DNA of 64,000 nucleotides. It comes from Anthonomus grandis grandis (taxonomy: Eukaryota > Arthropoda > Insecta > Coleoptera > Curculionidae). A program made the translations under genes and the position numbers. The notes under the pieces are model-generated. The model saw only the letters and a program-made list of their open reading frames with translations. It had not been told where the DNA came from and did no database searches. Numbering within the stretch: position 1 is the first letter of the stretch; every line of letters begins with the position of its first letter. Positions 1 through 10,790 of the stretch are shown here, one piece after another. Location: contig NC_065546.1 in NCBI RefSeq assembly GCF_022605725.1, forward strand, positions 20,766,227 to 20,830,226, in the 5' to 3' direction.

Positions 1-200
1 CAGTCTCAACCTTGCGGAGATACCTAATAAAACTTGGATTTAAGCTTAAGATGATTAACAAAAGAGCTGCTGTAATGGAATTGTCAGGTGGTGTATAGAA
101 TATTTGAGGAAAATTTAAAAAATTTGGGAGGAAGAAAGATCCATATATTATTTAGCCGAAACATGGTATGATACATTTATGATTGATGTATGATTTCCAT

Positions 201-601
201 TCTCTGGGAAAAAGTCTCTTTTTTGCCATAGTAAGAAAACCATATTTTTATTAATTAAACATGTTTAAAATTTTGTTTTTTACAGCTTACTGCCTCTGTT
301 TGTCCTTCAGTGACACAATAAAGACTGCTTCTTCCACCATTCTCTGGGAAAAACCCTTTCTTGCTATGGTAAGAAAAACACTGTTTTTAATAAGAAAACA
401 AGTCTAAAATTTAGTTTTTTACAGCTTACTACTCCTGTTGTCCTTCAGCGATATAATAAAGACTGCTTCTTCCTCTATTCTCTGGAAAAAAGTCCCTTTT
501 TTGCCATAGCAAGAAAACCCTATTTTTATTAATTTAACAAGTTTAAAGTTTTGTTTTTTTCAGCTTACTGCCCCTGTTTGTCATTCAGCGACACAATAAA
601 A
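201..601 (+). repeat. Tandem array of three ~139-bp exon/intron-like units
   Basis: Three head-to-tail units start at about 201, 341 and 479. Each has a TTCTCTGG(G)AAAAA stretch, then GCCATA or GCTATG followed by GTAAGAAAA (GCAAGAAAA in unit 3), an AT-rich stretch, TTTTTTACAG or TTTTTTTCAG, then CTTACTGCC and an AATAAA. Read as splice sites, the introns would be 231-285, 369-424 and 509-563 (55, 56 and 55 bp), separating exons of 83 and 84 bp. The exon 286-368 is open in one frame; the next exon has a 1-base deletion. It could be duplicated exons of a gene extending upstream or a degenerate minisatellite that resembles splice sites. No protein family recognised. Confidence 0.6.
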
Positions 602-1859
602 TATATATAATGTATTGCTTTAGTATCCATAGGCTGATGTGCGAGATGAAGTTGGAATCCATGGCGGCAACAGAAAAACTGTTTCCTTTCTTAATAGAAG
701 AAACTGCTAAAGAACAATGGCAAAAAACAGAATTTAGAAAATTGTATTAACTTTTTGGGCCAGATTCAAAAGAGTGGTTAAATTTATAAAAGTATTTAGT
801 ATCCTTACTGTAGTTTTAGGATCCAGTATACTTAAAATGTAGTGTTTTGTATAAGATTTTCAGTTTTTAGTATAAGCATTTATTTTTGTTAATTTTTATC
901 TAATCTCTCCTAATATGCATAATAACTAAATACGAGGCAAACAAATTAATAAATATTACATTCAGGATGTAAAGTGTGTTTTTTTATAACTAAAACTTTT
1001 GTCTTTTAAACGCATAAAGTATACACAGCTAGATGATTTTTATTGTAAAAGTTTATTTTAAAAAATATACTTCCAATTTTCTGACTACATAATTACTTTT
1101 TATCAAAAGAAGTTGGTACTAAATATAGAGATGGGGGTTTTCATGAGTATATTATTATATTAATATATCATAATATGTATTAATTTAAAAAAAACTATAA
1201 TAAAGGACATTGAATATGGCAGCCAAAATCCCCATTAATAATCACCACCAAAAAAAGGAAATATATAACATTTGAAGACAAACCAAAACATTTTACACTT
1301 TTGTGTCAAAAAGTAAATATTTAATGCCTTAATCCACAGAATAAATGGGCCTAAGTAATTCGTGTCACCTATTCTCTCATCACTTGTTATAAGGGACTGA
1401 TGACTGATAAAAACTAAACTTATTAAATTAAAATTTTTGGTTAAACTCATTTTACGTACTTAAATCTTATATTTAAATTAAATATTATCTTGCTATCAAC
1501 TATCCTGAATTTCTAACTTAATAAAACTAAACCCAAAAATCCCGAATAATAAAGTTTTGAATACAAATAAATTTTAAGGCCGGACCTGTGCAACTTTTCA
1601 CGCTTGAGTGGCTGTGACTAAGGTCAGGCGTTTAACAAAATAGTACGTGGGCGCATGTAGTCAAATTTTACGAATCAAATGTATAAATTCTTAAAAAATT
1701 GCTTAAAACATTTATTTAATGAAATGATTAAATATCCCTTAGAATATTACTTTATGACTCTTTCCACATAAAATTTTGCGATTTAAACATGCATGTCATG
1801 TGACAATACAAGCAACACCGGCACACGGACTATTCGCGGTCCATCAAAGATTCTAATAG
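602..1859. other. AT-rich stretch without a recognisable gene
   Basis: A 37-codon open frame runs 637-750 (+), with a fairly ordinary amino-acid mix (starts MCEMKLESMAATEKLF). It has no recognised domain and lies just after the exon-like array, so it could be a last exon or chance. Apart from AT runs nothing else is seen, and no RNA gene was recognised. Confidence 0.3.
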
Positions 1860-2221
1860 ATCTCTGAACTGAACTATAAAGTCATATTAGCCCAAAAAAG
1901 GGTAATAAGGTAATACATGCTAGGACTAAAAAATACCGAATCTGTAGATCACGCTTGCAAAGACTTAAAATATAGACAGTGCCATGCTTGTACATTTTGA
2001 ATATTTCCATGATAGCAAGAAATCATTTTACGTCCTTTCAAAAAAGTTCAGATGTCTATAATGTAATAACGACAAGGCAGTGCAAAAGTCTTCGACTTCC
2101 CTCACACCGAACGGCAATGCTTAAAAGATGTCCCTACTATAATTGCACTAGGGTGTATAATGCTTTACCTGATAGTTTTAAAAAATTGTCAAGTGATAAA
2201 GAATTTAAATCAAGACCTTAA
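1860..2221 (+). pseudogene. Non-LTR retrotransposon RT, C-terminal tail (jockey/CR1-like)
   Basis: The reading frame from 1979 ends with the motif typical of the C-terminal tail of jockey/CR1-like reverse transcriptases: LRLPSHRTAMLKRCPYYNC, then a VYNALPD-type motif and a Lys-rich end. Upstream, from about 1860, other frames still show an AQKRVIR-like piece and an RLQRLKIL-like piece, so frameshifts separate it from the thumb region. The catalytic domain is missing (5' truncated, as usual for this class). The 3' side runs into TAA/ATA-rich simple sequence at 2420-2500, which resembles a non-LTR tail. Inactive. Confidence 0.7.
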
Positions 2222-2525
2222 CAATTATTGTGTGAAAATTACTTGATGAATTTTGTAACCACATATCGCAGACGTTAACACGCCTGTTTTAAATTGGAGC
2301 TATTTGGAGGTATTTATTGTTATGATTCTTTGTTTGTATTGTGTTTCTTGTGTATTTATTTGATTAACCTATGTAGATGGGTAGTTGTAATAGTATTATT
2401 AGATATATCATAAACTTCTGCTTTAATTATTTGATAATTAATAATAATGATAAATAATAATAAAATCCATTGAAACTGATGATGATAAATAAACTTGCTG
2501 CAAAAAATGCTGTAAACCCAGATTC
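2222..2525. other. 3' tail of the non-LTR remnant, AT-rich
   Basis: Continues the 3' end of the preceding retrotransposon. It contains (AATAAT)-like runs around 2440-2465 and no gene. Confidence 0.35.
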
Positions 2526-2920
2526 AAGGGGATTCATCATAGGGGTATGATGGCTCATATCTTAGGTTTCCAATAGGAATTTCGAAAATCTAGAACACCA
2601 TCTAGTTAGAAATAAAAAAATCTAAAATTATCGTTTCTTGCATCTTTTTGTTACAATTAATTTGATTTGAAAAATCAAAGCAGTCACGGCCCATTTCGTT
2701 TTTTCTAATTTTATATTTTAATCGGGTTTAATAATGCTCCTCTTTCGTTTATCAGCGATATTTTCAAAAACGGTTAATTGTATCGAAAAAATGCAAGGTA
2801 CCAAAATTATAGATTTTTTCATGGCTAACTAGAAGGTATTGCTAGATTTTTAATTATCTTATCGAAAACATAAGGTAGGGGCCATCAGAAGGGTAAACAC
2901 CTCTGAATCTTCCCCTAAAA
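2526..2920. repeat. Degenerate foldback (MITE-like)
   Basis: The stretch 2583-2645 is an imperfect reverse complement of about 2792-2853; both contain AATCTAG...CTAGTTAG and AAAATTAT...TGCAT. Weaker similarity extends the arms outwards to about 2526 and 2920. The spacer is AT-rich and non-coding. No transposase. The terminal sequence and target duplication are not clear. Confidence 0.5.
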
Positions 2921-5183
2921 TAGGATTTACATCATTATTGGGACGGAAAAGAGAAAATAGAAATGAAAAAAGCCCCCAAAAAATGGGGACTTGCCAATTT
3001 TTAATAACAGATTAATAGATACATAGATACTATAGATAACTCTATTCACGGTTTTAGATATTCATACTGTTTTTATCAGCCAATTTGCGCGGGCTGTAGC
3101 TCTGAGAGAAAGCATTTTAGCACACATGTGTATACGAAAAAAAAATCTTATCTTGACTCCAATAATACACTCTAAAAAATAGTTGTACTAAATTTGTAAC
3201 ACCCTGTATGTATGGTAAAAAGCAATAAGTAACAGTCGAAAATAGTTGTTAATATTAACGAAGCAAAATCGAGCACCTAAGAAATGAAATTTCATTTTCA
3301 AGTAAATAATAAAGACAAAAAAGTCAACAAGTACAAAACTTCATACGAAACAAAGGCGAGAAATGTTATATAAATAAATACCTGAAAAACGGAAAATCAG
3401 TTCAGACAGATAAATAGAAAAATATCAAAGGCAAGAAAAGATGTGAGGGATTATATCAATAAATGGAAAACAAAGATTATTGAACAGAATAAGACTATAA
3501 AAGTACTTAAGAAACTCAAAAAAGAAAAAATAGAGATTAATAAATAAAAATGTCAAGACTGGCAGTACACCGCATACGAGAGATAGTGAGCAGGAAGTAG
3601 TCATTGGTCATCTTTCTGCCTGCCGTTAGCTACAGACATCTCGATTGTATTCCCATTATGTGAATCCTGGGTTTATTCTGCTCAAAGAAAGTTATTTTTA
3701 TATCTGTCCGATGTTTCAGAAACATTAATCTTTGAAAAAATGTAGTATTTGGTTTGCAAAAATGTTTCATTTGCCTTTTTTGAGGGCTCTAGTTACTTAC
3801 TAAAGAAATTAGCCTCTTTTAGGGGTAAAATAACTAGTTGCGCTCTCAGGAACTCAATAAATAAGTAATACCTGTATTTGAACTGCAAAAGTGTTTTTTG
3901 CGAACTGGCGTTAAAAATTCTATTTCTAATTAATCCTTCCATTTAAGAAAAATTCTTGCTAGACTAAACTAAACTCTTTAAGAAAATTTCTTGCTACACT
4001 AAACTTTATTAGACAAAGTAATATAAAACCAATAATCTTTTAGACATTGAAGAACTTTGATAGTAATTTACACTACTTGTTAGGCGGCTTTCCTTTTCCC
4101 TAATCCGGCGCCCCTCAAGGTTCAACATTGCCTGATATTGGGTCTTATTGTCTCCCCCATTTCTCTCGGAAACAAAAAATAACTGCTTTTCATTACCGCC
4201 CCACGATCGACTTTACGATTGGGTAAAAACGGCCTCGATTAATCACTGAACAGATAACAAAAGAAATAATGTCAGGATCTGACGAAATTTCAGCCAAGTC
4301 ACCTACTATACTTGGAAAACCTTCTATTATACCTCTATAGAGAACAACGGGGGGTAGGTAATTAGGTTTTTTGTCTTTGGTGGAGAAAATGTTGTTTTTT
4401 TTTATAAGCCTCTTTAAAACGAGAATTGTAACAACAAAAAATCATAATATCAACGTATAAACTCGAAAAGTTTCTTTGAGAAAAGCATCCTCTTGTACGC
4501 CCTCCTAAGAGACCAACTGAAAAGAAACTTTGTCAAATACAAGAACGCCCGGAATTCAAAATTATGGCGGTTACCTCTTGCGAGCGCCGGTATTATTCAA
4601 TCTTTTGAATACGAAATATTCTAAACTCTAGACGTCGGGATTATATGAATAACATTTTGCGCGGGAAAGTACGGGGACTTTTATATACGAATTGTAGATT
4701 CTCCAGAAGTTTTCAGGTGAAGTTTTAATGTAGCTTTTCAGAATCGTGTTATTAATAAATATGTATATTGTAGATTGAGGAAAGTGAGTTTATATTTATT
4801 ATATAAGATCTTCACAATATTGCATCCGAACTTATGAGGATATTTATAGAAGTTTAGTTCAAACAAAATGTAATTTAGGAAAAATATATTTTTCGTGACG
4901 AAGAAAATACTACAATAGGTATTCTTGCTCTGATTTTAGTAAATTTAATCTATACTGACTTTAGTAAGTTGAGTCTATATATTCCTTAGTTACAATGTCT
5001 TAAAAGTAGTTGGTTGATTCCTGTGTTATTTCGTGAAAAACTTTGTGTTTTAAAAAATCAACTAATTCGGCGGGTGTTTGTGCCGGAAGGAAATCTTTTT
5101 TCTTTTTTTTTGTCATTTACAAAACGAATAATTTCTGTATTTAGTTTGTCTAAACGAAAGATCATTAGTTCAATCTAATCGCA
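2921..5183. other. Non-coding stretch with one transposon end and a small tandem repeat
   Basis: A mariner-type right terminus (TTTGTAACACCCTG then TA) ends at 3206; I do not see its partner end, so this is a fragment or solo end. A short tandem duplication of about 34 bp (TTTAAGAAAAATTCTTGCTA-like) lies at 3942-4008. The 3330-3640 stretch is A-rich with stop codons in every frame. An inverted pair TGTGCCGGAA / TTCCGGCACA sits at about 5086 and 5186. No gene recognised. Confidence 0.4.
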
Positions 5184-5470
5184 TGTTCCGGCACAACTAA
5201 TTTAACTTAAACTTTATAATAATTATTTTATTCATCGAGCTAGAAGGTACCCAGAGTTATTACCTTATTGACCGCCGGGTATATGCCCAGCGCGCAAGTT
5301 AAGTACTAACCGGCGCGACCCAGCTATTTTAGGGCAAGACAGTCGCCGGTCGTTTGTTGAGCATAATACATACGAGTACAGCCATTAAAATCACACAATC
5401 GACCTACGACCTAAAACCTAAAAATCTAATAAAATTGTGGAATTGAGGAGTGCTACTAGTACTGTAGTGG
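5184..5470 (+). mobile_element. Possible 5' LTR of the BEL/Pao element
   Basis: Begins TGTTCCGGCACAAC and contains a GC-richer promoter-like stretch (5270-5345) with GGGTATATGCC. It is followed at about 5470 by TTGGCGGCAAATAAGGAGG, in the place where a primer-binding-type sequence would be. It lies upstream of and in the same orientation as the gag/pol remnants that start near 8.77 kb. I find no matching 3' LTR after the pol end at 14699, so this assignment rests on position and composition only and the 3' boundary is approximate. Confidence 0.3.
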
Positions 5471-5780
5471 TTGGCGGCAAATAAGGAGGTACCTCCAGAA
5501 GCGACGGCAAGGGTATCAAGGTAGGCCTTATATTTTCATATCTCTGGGTATTCTCGCCTTTTTTTATTATCTTCTTTTTTTGGGTGTTGCGAGTTATTAT
5601 TTTTAATCCATTTTCGCGACCTTTTTGGTCCTTCGAGTCGGATTGTGCAAGAAAATCAAATTTACATAAAATTTTAAATTCTAAAATTAGGGCGTTATTT
5701 TTAAAAAATTAAAAATTTCTCTTGTAACGAAAAAACTCCGCCATTCCGCCTCCCAAACGCGCATCCGACCACAAATATAA

Positions 5781-5799
5781 TTTATTTATTTATTTATTT
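5781..5799. repeat. (TTTA)n microsatellite
   Basis: About five perfect TTTA units within otherwise non-coding DNA. Confidence 0.8.
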
Positions 5800-5933
5800 C
5801 GCTCGCTAATTGTCCATTTGGTTGTTTTGCCTGCCGCGCAGATTGTTTTGATTTTCGAACATATGTAAGTATTATAATTTTGGGTTATTCTCTAGTAGTC
5901 GATTGGAATATATATAACATATTCAGGGTGTGT

Positions 5934-6238
5934 AATTTATTTTGCTTTATGTATGGTGAATGTTGAAAAGCAATTTGTTTTCGCTGGTACGCATTTAAAC
6001 GTAACTAAGGCCTCCTGTACAAAATCTTAAAGAGTAAATTATACCCAATAAAATAAATAAATCAATATTTATTTCAATAATTACAAAACATAAACCTCTC
6101 GGGGAGGTATGATGTAGCTGTACCTTTTATTTATAATTTTTTATTATTCTCAAACTTCAGAGTCATTTCTTGGAGCCATGATATAAGCTGAAAAGCTATT
6201 AAACTTTATAAACTGTATATGCCTTAAATTATTTAATA
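5934..6238. repeat. Left shell arm of composite 1
   Basis: Outer inverted repeat lying directly outside the DD41D element that follows. It is the reverse complement (approximately, with scattered mismatches) of 8359-8655. The outer edge reads ATTCAGGGTGTG, similar to the CAGGGTGT ends of other elements in this window. The inner edge stops at the TA that borders the core element. No coding capacity. Confidence 0.7.
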
Positions 6239-6930
6239 TACAGGGTCTTCATTTGAAAACTTCCCACCATCCGATTTATCGAAAACCACTGTATAAAAAA
6301 AAATTTTACGCCGATTACCAACGCCGAAATACGTGGAAAGGTTTGTCAAGGGGGACAACTTTCTAACCTAAAATTACTTCACCCTCTACCCCCCAGGGTC
6401 ATCCCCTTAAAAATTTTAAATAACAAGGGGTATCGAGTAGAAGCTTATTTAAAAGGTCTTTCGAAGTCTTTATTTTGATGTTTGACTTTTTTAAATCGGT
6501 CGATTCGTTTTTGAGAAAATTAGAAAAATCTTTGTTTATCTTAATTTGTTCAGATAAAAAACAAAAACATGAAAATATCAGTTTTTATTGCAATAAGTGT
6601 TCAAAATGTTGCCCGTTAGGGTTTGCCAAATCTACAATTCGTTTATAATTTAAAACGGAAAATACCAACATAAACAGCAATTCCGAAGATTAGACGTGGA
6701 AAAAACTAAATAACAACCTGAATTTTTTTTCGCATTCTTTTCATCAACACAGGTATCCTAGAGATACCTGTGTTGAACAGATATCCTAGCAAACTGTATT
6801 TATTCTTATACCTGCTTAGTTATTTATAGTTGCTAAGGAAAATAAAGAATTTATTTTGCCGTCAGTTACATTTGTGACAGTCGTGGAATAGTGAAAATTT
6901 ATTTGTTGAATTGAAGATTTTACTTCCAAA

Positions 6931-8018
6931 ATGGTTTACACACTAGCCGAAAGAGTGGAAATTATTCTAATTTATGGTGCCCAAAATCAATGTGCTCGGC
7001 AAACTGCCGTCACGTTTAACGCCAGACATCCGGAGAAGATAACTTCGCATAGGTATGTTTTGGACCTTGTTACTAAGTTTACTGAAACTGGATCTGTTGC
7101 AAATAAAAAACGTGATCATCCGCGAATTTTGGATGAAGCCGCTCAAGTTAAATTTTTGGGTCATTTTGGAATAAATCCTAATACTTAATGAAGTATAAGC
7201 AACAATTTTGCGTAATGACGCAAAATTGTTGCTGCCACTGGTATTTCATTAGGCTTTGTTCACACAGTTACCAAACTTCATAAATTTCATCCATTCAAAA
7301 TGAAAATATTGCAAGAATTAACCGACGACGATTTCGATAGGTAAGTTGAGTTTTGTGAAAAAATGACTGAAGCGATTAATGATAATACTATTCATGTAAA
7401 GAATATCTGCTTCAGCGATGAATGCACATTTTATCTAAATGGATTTGTTAATAAGCATAACTGTAGATATTGGAGCAATGAAAATCCTCATGCATTTGTA
7501 GAAGGGCATACCCAGTACCCTCAAAAAATTAATGTATGGGCAGGCATTTTAGGAAATAAAGTGATTGGGCCATTATTTATTAACGGAAATTTAAATGGAG
7601 ACATTTATTTGTATATGTTGGAAAATACCATCAATCCGCTTATCACTGAATCCATTGAAAACCAAATCGATGATGATGGAAACGCTATACTTGATGAGGC
7701 TGAAATATATTCACTTCCCGTTCGGCAATAGCTAGATGACGAGTTTCATTGATAAATGGACAGGGCGAAGGAGGCCTATAGAATGGCCTGCTAGATCTCC
7801 TGATATAACGCCGTTAGATTTTTTTCTATGGGGTCATTTGAAATCTATTGTGTTTACTCCTCAACCTGAAAGTTTGGATGAACTTCGTCAACGCATCATC
7901 GACAGCTGCCATGATATCCCACAACATGTTTTTAGAAAATATTCGTCAGGAATTTGAACATCGCCTATATCATGGTTTGGCCAAAAACGGGCAACATTTT
8001 GAACACTTATTGAAATAA
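6931..8018 (+). pseudogene. DD41D transposase, family A (broken)
   Basis: Starts MVYTLAERVEIILIYGAQNQ, an N-terminal helix-turn-helix found in many insect IS630/Tc1/mariner transposases. First catalytic Asp in FSDECTF (about 7413-7433). Compared with the copy at 33-34 kb, about 33 bp that encode the second catalytic Asp (QQDGAPPH) are deleted near 7710. The third Asp is in TPLDFFLWG (about 7810). Other breaks: a templated inverted insertion at 7187-7218 with a stop, a stop near 7342 and a frameshift near 7733. Ends ...HFEHLLK at 8018 inside the right terminal repeat. Cut-and-paste transposase acting at TA; inactive here. Confidence 0.85.
7199..7232. repeat. Perfect 14-bp hairpin created by a templated insertion
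   Basis: GCAACAATTTTGCG, a 6-base loop, then CGCAAAATTGTTGC. The 34-kb copy of the same gene has only the second arm, so the first arm is an inverted copy of adjacent sequence. Just before it, 7187-7196 is an inverted copy of the preceding ATACTTCATT as read in the other copy. Confidence 0.85.
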
Positions 8019-8358
8019 AAACTGATATTTTCATGTTTTTGTTTTCTATCTGAACAAATTAAGATAAACAAAGATTTTCCTAATTTTCTCGAAAACGAAT
8101 CGACCAATTTAAATAAATCAAACGTCAAAATAAAAGATTTCGAAAGACCTTTTAAACAAGCTATTACTCGATACTTCTTGTCATTTAAAATTTTTAAGGT
8201 GATAACCTTGGTGGGCAGAGGGTGAAAGGGGGTGAAGTAATTTTAGGTTAGAAAGTTGTCCCTCTTGACAAACCTTTTGACGTGTTTCGGCGTTTTTTGT
8301 TTTAAACAGTGGTTTTGGATAAATACGTGGTGGGAAGTTTTCAAATGAAGACCCTATA

Positions 8359-8655
8359 TATTAAATAATTTAAGGCATATACAGTTTATAAAGTTTAATA
8401 GCTTTTCAGCTTATATCATGGCTCCAACAAATGACTCTGAAGTTTGAGAATAATAACAAATTATAAATAAAAGGTACAGCTACATCATACCTCCCTGAGA
8501 GGTTTCTGTTTTGTAATTATTAAAATAAATATTGATTTATTTATTTTATACCAACTCTTTAAGATTTTGTACAGAGGGCCTTAGTTACGTTTAAAGGCGT
8601 ACTAGCGAAAACAAATTGCTTTTCAACATTCACCATACATAAGGTAAAATAAAGT
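8359..8655. repeat. Right shell arm of composite 1
   Basis: Reverse complement of 5934-6238, starting directly at the TA after the core element (TATTAAATAATTTAAGG mirrors the left flank). The similarity fades at about 8650-8656, where the CAGGGTGT-type edge seen on the left is no longer recognisable. Confidence 0.7.
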
Positions 8656-8765
8656 ACAAGCTTGGTCTTATTTTATTATATTTATAAAGGTAATTTTTTC
8701 CTCCTTTTTGGCCGTCATACAGTAATACACTTAAACTACAAGGGCATTTTGTTATTTTTATCTTA

Positions 8766-9700
8766 TTTTATTTACGCCCTGAAAAGAAAGGCTGTAATAA
8801 ACAGTATTTCAAAATTGTATGATGAGATGCAAAAGCTTGATAAAGCTAGTGAGGAATTATTTTTAGCTCGGTGTGAAGGATTATCAGAATTTATGACAAA
8901 TCTTTAACTGTTCAAAACCAAATAATAGGGGTGGTTAATGATAAAGGCTTTACAGCTCACGATGCAATTCGAGAAAAAGTAGATTCAACTTATTATAAAT
9001 TACAAGCCAATAAAAATGAATTAACTTAGTGCACCATAATTCACATATTTCAGATGTTGAAAAATTCTCACATTTAAGGGCTTTTTTAAAGGGTGACCCA
9101 GGCCATAAAATTTCTAATTTAAGGTTAGTTTCGTGTTTGTGACCCAATATCTTCAATATTGCGGAGGGTTGTTGGGTGGGGTCAGAAATAAAACAGAAAC
9201 CTGTTTACCTAAATGACGACGTTTCGACTTATATTAAGTCATCCTCAGGATACTAAGTCTAGGTTTCTTTAGTTATAATTAAAACACATTTATAAAAGGA
9301 GGATTTATAACGTCGACATTTAGGTAAACAGGTTTCTGTTTTATTTCTGACCCTACCCAATAACCCTCCGCAATTCTAATTTAATGTTAATGTTCTCATC
9401 TAGAGCAAAGGTCACAAGCAGTTTCCAAAAGCCACAACAAAAACAAAATTACTCTACTGACAATGCATGCACTACATTCAGGAAGTCACAAATTCCCTTG
9501 TCCTTCCATGCTAGTACCCCCAAGCTAGTGCAGCTAGCTGCCTATTATGCAAACGATCACATTTGCTATACCAATGTCAATCATTTTTAGAAAAATCTCC
9601 CACAGAAAGGTTAAATTTTGTCAAACAAAATTCTATTTGCCAAAACTGTCTACGAGCACCAGCTTATCCCCTTAAGTCTTTTTAATCAACCACTTACTGT
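8766..9700 (+). pseudogene. BEL/Pao gag remnant
   Basis: From about 8780 the frame reads RKAVINSISKLYDEMQKLDK followed by an acidic SEELFLARCEGLSEFM motif, as in BEL/Pao Gag N-termini. It continues in a shifted frame to about 9150. A foldback interrupts it at 9158-9374. After it, 9530-9680 shows a zinc-knuckle-like area (YANDHICYTN, then NLPQKG and ILSNKILF in other frames) typical of the Gag end. Several stops and frameshifts; non-functional. Gag forms the retrotransposon particle. Calls rest on motif resemblance. Confidence 0.6.
9158..9374. repeat. Foldback inserted in gag, with pseudo-LTR-like core
   Basis: Arms 9158-9223 and 9309-9374 (66 bp, a few mismatches; ATTGCGGAGGGTT...). The spacer holds, on the minus strand, CTGAGGATGACTT...AAGTCGAAACGTC, which has the layout of the hammerhead-like cores at 31.1, 54.5 and 55.5 kb (CTGANGA, short stem-loop, CGAAAC) but weak outer helices. 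It interrupts gag, so it is younger than the BEL element. Confidence 0.6.
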
Positions 9701-9864
9701 CGGATATGTAACCACCCTCATCATTCCCTATGTCACATTTCGAAAAACACAAGCTCTTTAGCTCACAATTATATACCAAATTCTGCACTTTCAGCTAGCA
9801 TGGACAGCTCATTATGTTCATTAAATCCTGCGGCTTGAAAAATCCAATTTTCAGCTTGTTCTAG

Positions 9865-10405
9865 TTGCCACCTTCCTAATTATTCTACGGCACTGGTTGA
9901 TTGATGCTTCAGGCACATAATGAATACTTTTTAATCTGCCAGCATGGCTCATTTTATATTCGAGGCGTGCATGTCGCGCATTGGTTTGAAAAGGCAAAAG
10001 TTCTCAGTGCCAATCAAGGGTGTAAACATGCGTCCTCAGCAAAAACCAATGGTATTCACTGTACAATAAAGGCACGGCATCATGTGCAACCTAAATTTTC
10101 CTTTAAGGCTCATATAGTTAATAAAGTCTCTTCAGACTTATCAAAGATCCCAATTAATACTACAGAATGGTCTCATCTAGAAATCTATCACATTCCTAGA
10201 CCGATAGATATTTTGATAGGTGCGGAACTCGTGCCATACTTTTTAAGGCCATACGCAAGTTCGGAGAGCCCGGACCCGTCGCCCTTGAAACAATTTTCGG
10301 TTGGGTACTTTAAGGAAAAATCTCACTTAATAATTTATCTTGTGGTATCCCTACATACCATTCTACTTTGAACACTTCCTTGAATGTAATTTTGGATAAG
10401 TTTGA
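9865..10405 (+). pseudogene. BEL/Pao aspartic protease region
   Basis: LIDASGT at about 9898 stands where the LLDTGS-like catalytic motif of BEL/Pao proteases is found (catalytic Asp kept, following residue changed). Then, in frame from 9901, come KVLSANQG and IPINTTEWSHLEIYHIPRP; ILIGAELVPYFLRP is the conserved 'LLIGAD' end of this domain. In another frame FGEPGPVALETIFGWVL follows. Frameshifted and interrupted. The RT N-terminal half that should follow is absent. Confidence 0.7.
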
Positions 10406-10409
10406 CTTC

Positions 10410-10790
10410 TTCATTTGGACGACACAATTGGTGGTAGTAATGACGTCACTACTGCTCTTTCTCTACAGGCTGAACTTATTAATCTCTTAAAGCTAGGCTA
10501 TTTTGAATTGAGAAAATGGGCCAGCACTCACCTCGAACTGTTAAACTCTGTACCAACGGATCACACCCAAATGACTTTTGAGTTTGATAAGGAAGAATCA
10601 AATATTATAAAGGTATTATGGGTTCAATGGAGGCCAGAAAGTGACTCTTTTAGTTTTTATTGCACACCAAGCGATGCCCAATGCACTAAACGAAATGTTT
10701 TATCCCTAGCGGAAAAAATATATGATCCTACAAGTTTCGTTTCACCAGCAATTTTCTTTGCTAAGCATATAATGCAGCAGTTGTGACTCT
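10410..10790 (+). pseudogene. BEL/Pao reverse transcriptase, C-terminal part
   Basis: Opens with HLDDTIGG, the equivalent of the YVDD catalytic box, then LINLLKLGYFELRKWAS and the connection KIYDPTSFVSPAIFFAKHIM. These are landmarks of Pao-group RT. The fingers and palm part before the DD box is missing: the protease tail is joined to the DD box with almost no space, which means an internal deletion of well over 1 kb. Stop at 10784-10786. Inactive. Confidence 0.75.

Larger units (their letters stand above)
6241..8356 (+). mobile_element. DD41D mariner-like element, family A copy 1
   Basis: Flanked by TA (6239-6240 and 8357-8358). Terminal inverted repeats are about 375 bp long: CAGGGTCTTCATTTGAAAAC on the left, its complement ending in ACCCTA on the right (last base mutated). 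The right repeat includes the last codons of the transposase gene, so the left repeat also carries an inverted copy of them (6570-6620). Second copy at 33015-34768, on the other strand. It is the core of a concentric structure: both flanks are one further inverted repeat. Gene broken, so non-autonomous now. Confidence 0.85.

Noticed and set aside
201..601. CRISPR-like array
   Set aside because: Units of ~139 bp are contiguous with no unique spacers, and the DNA is eukaryotic.
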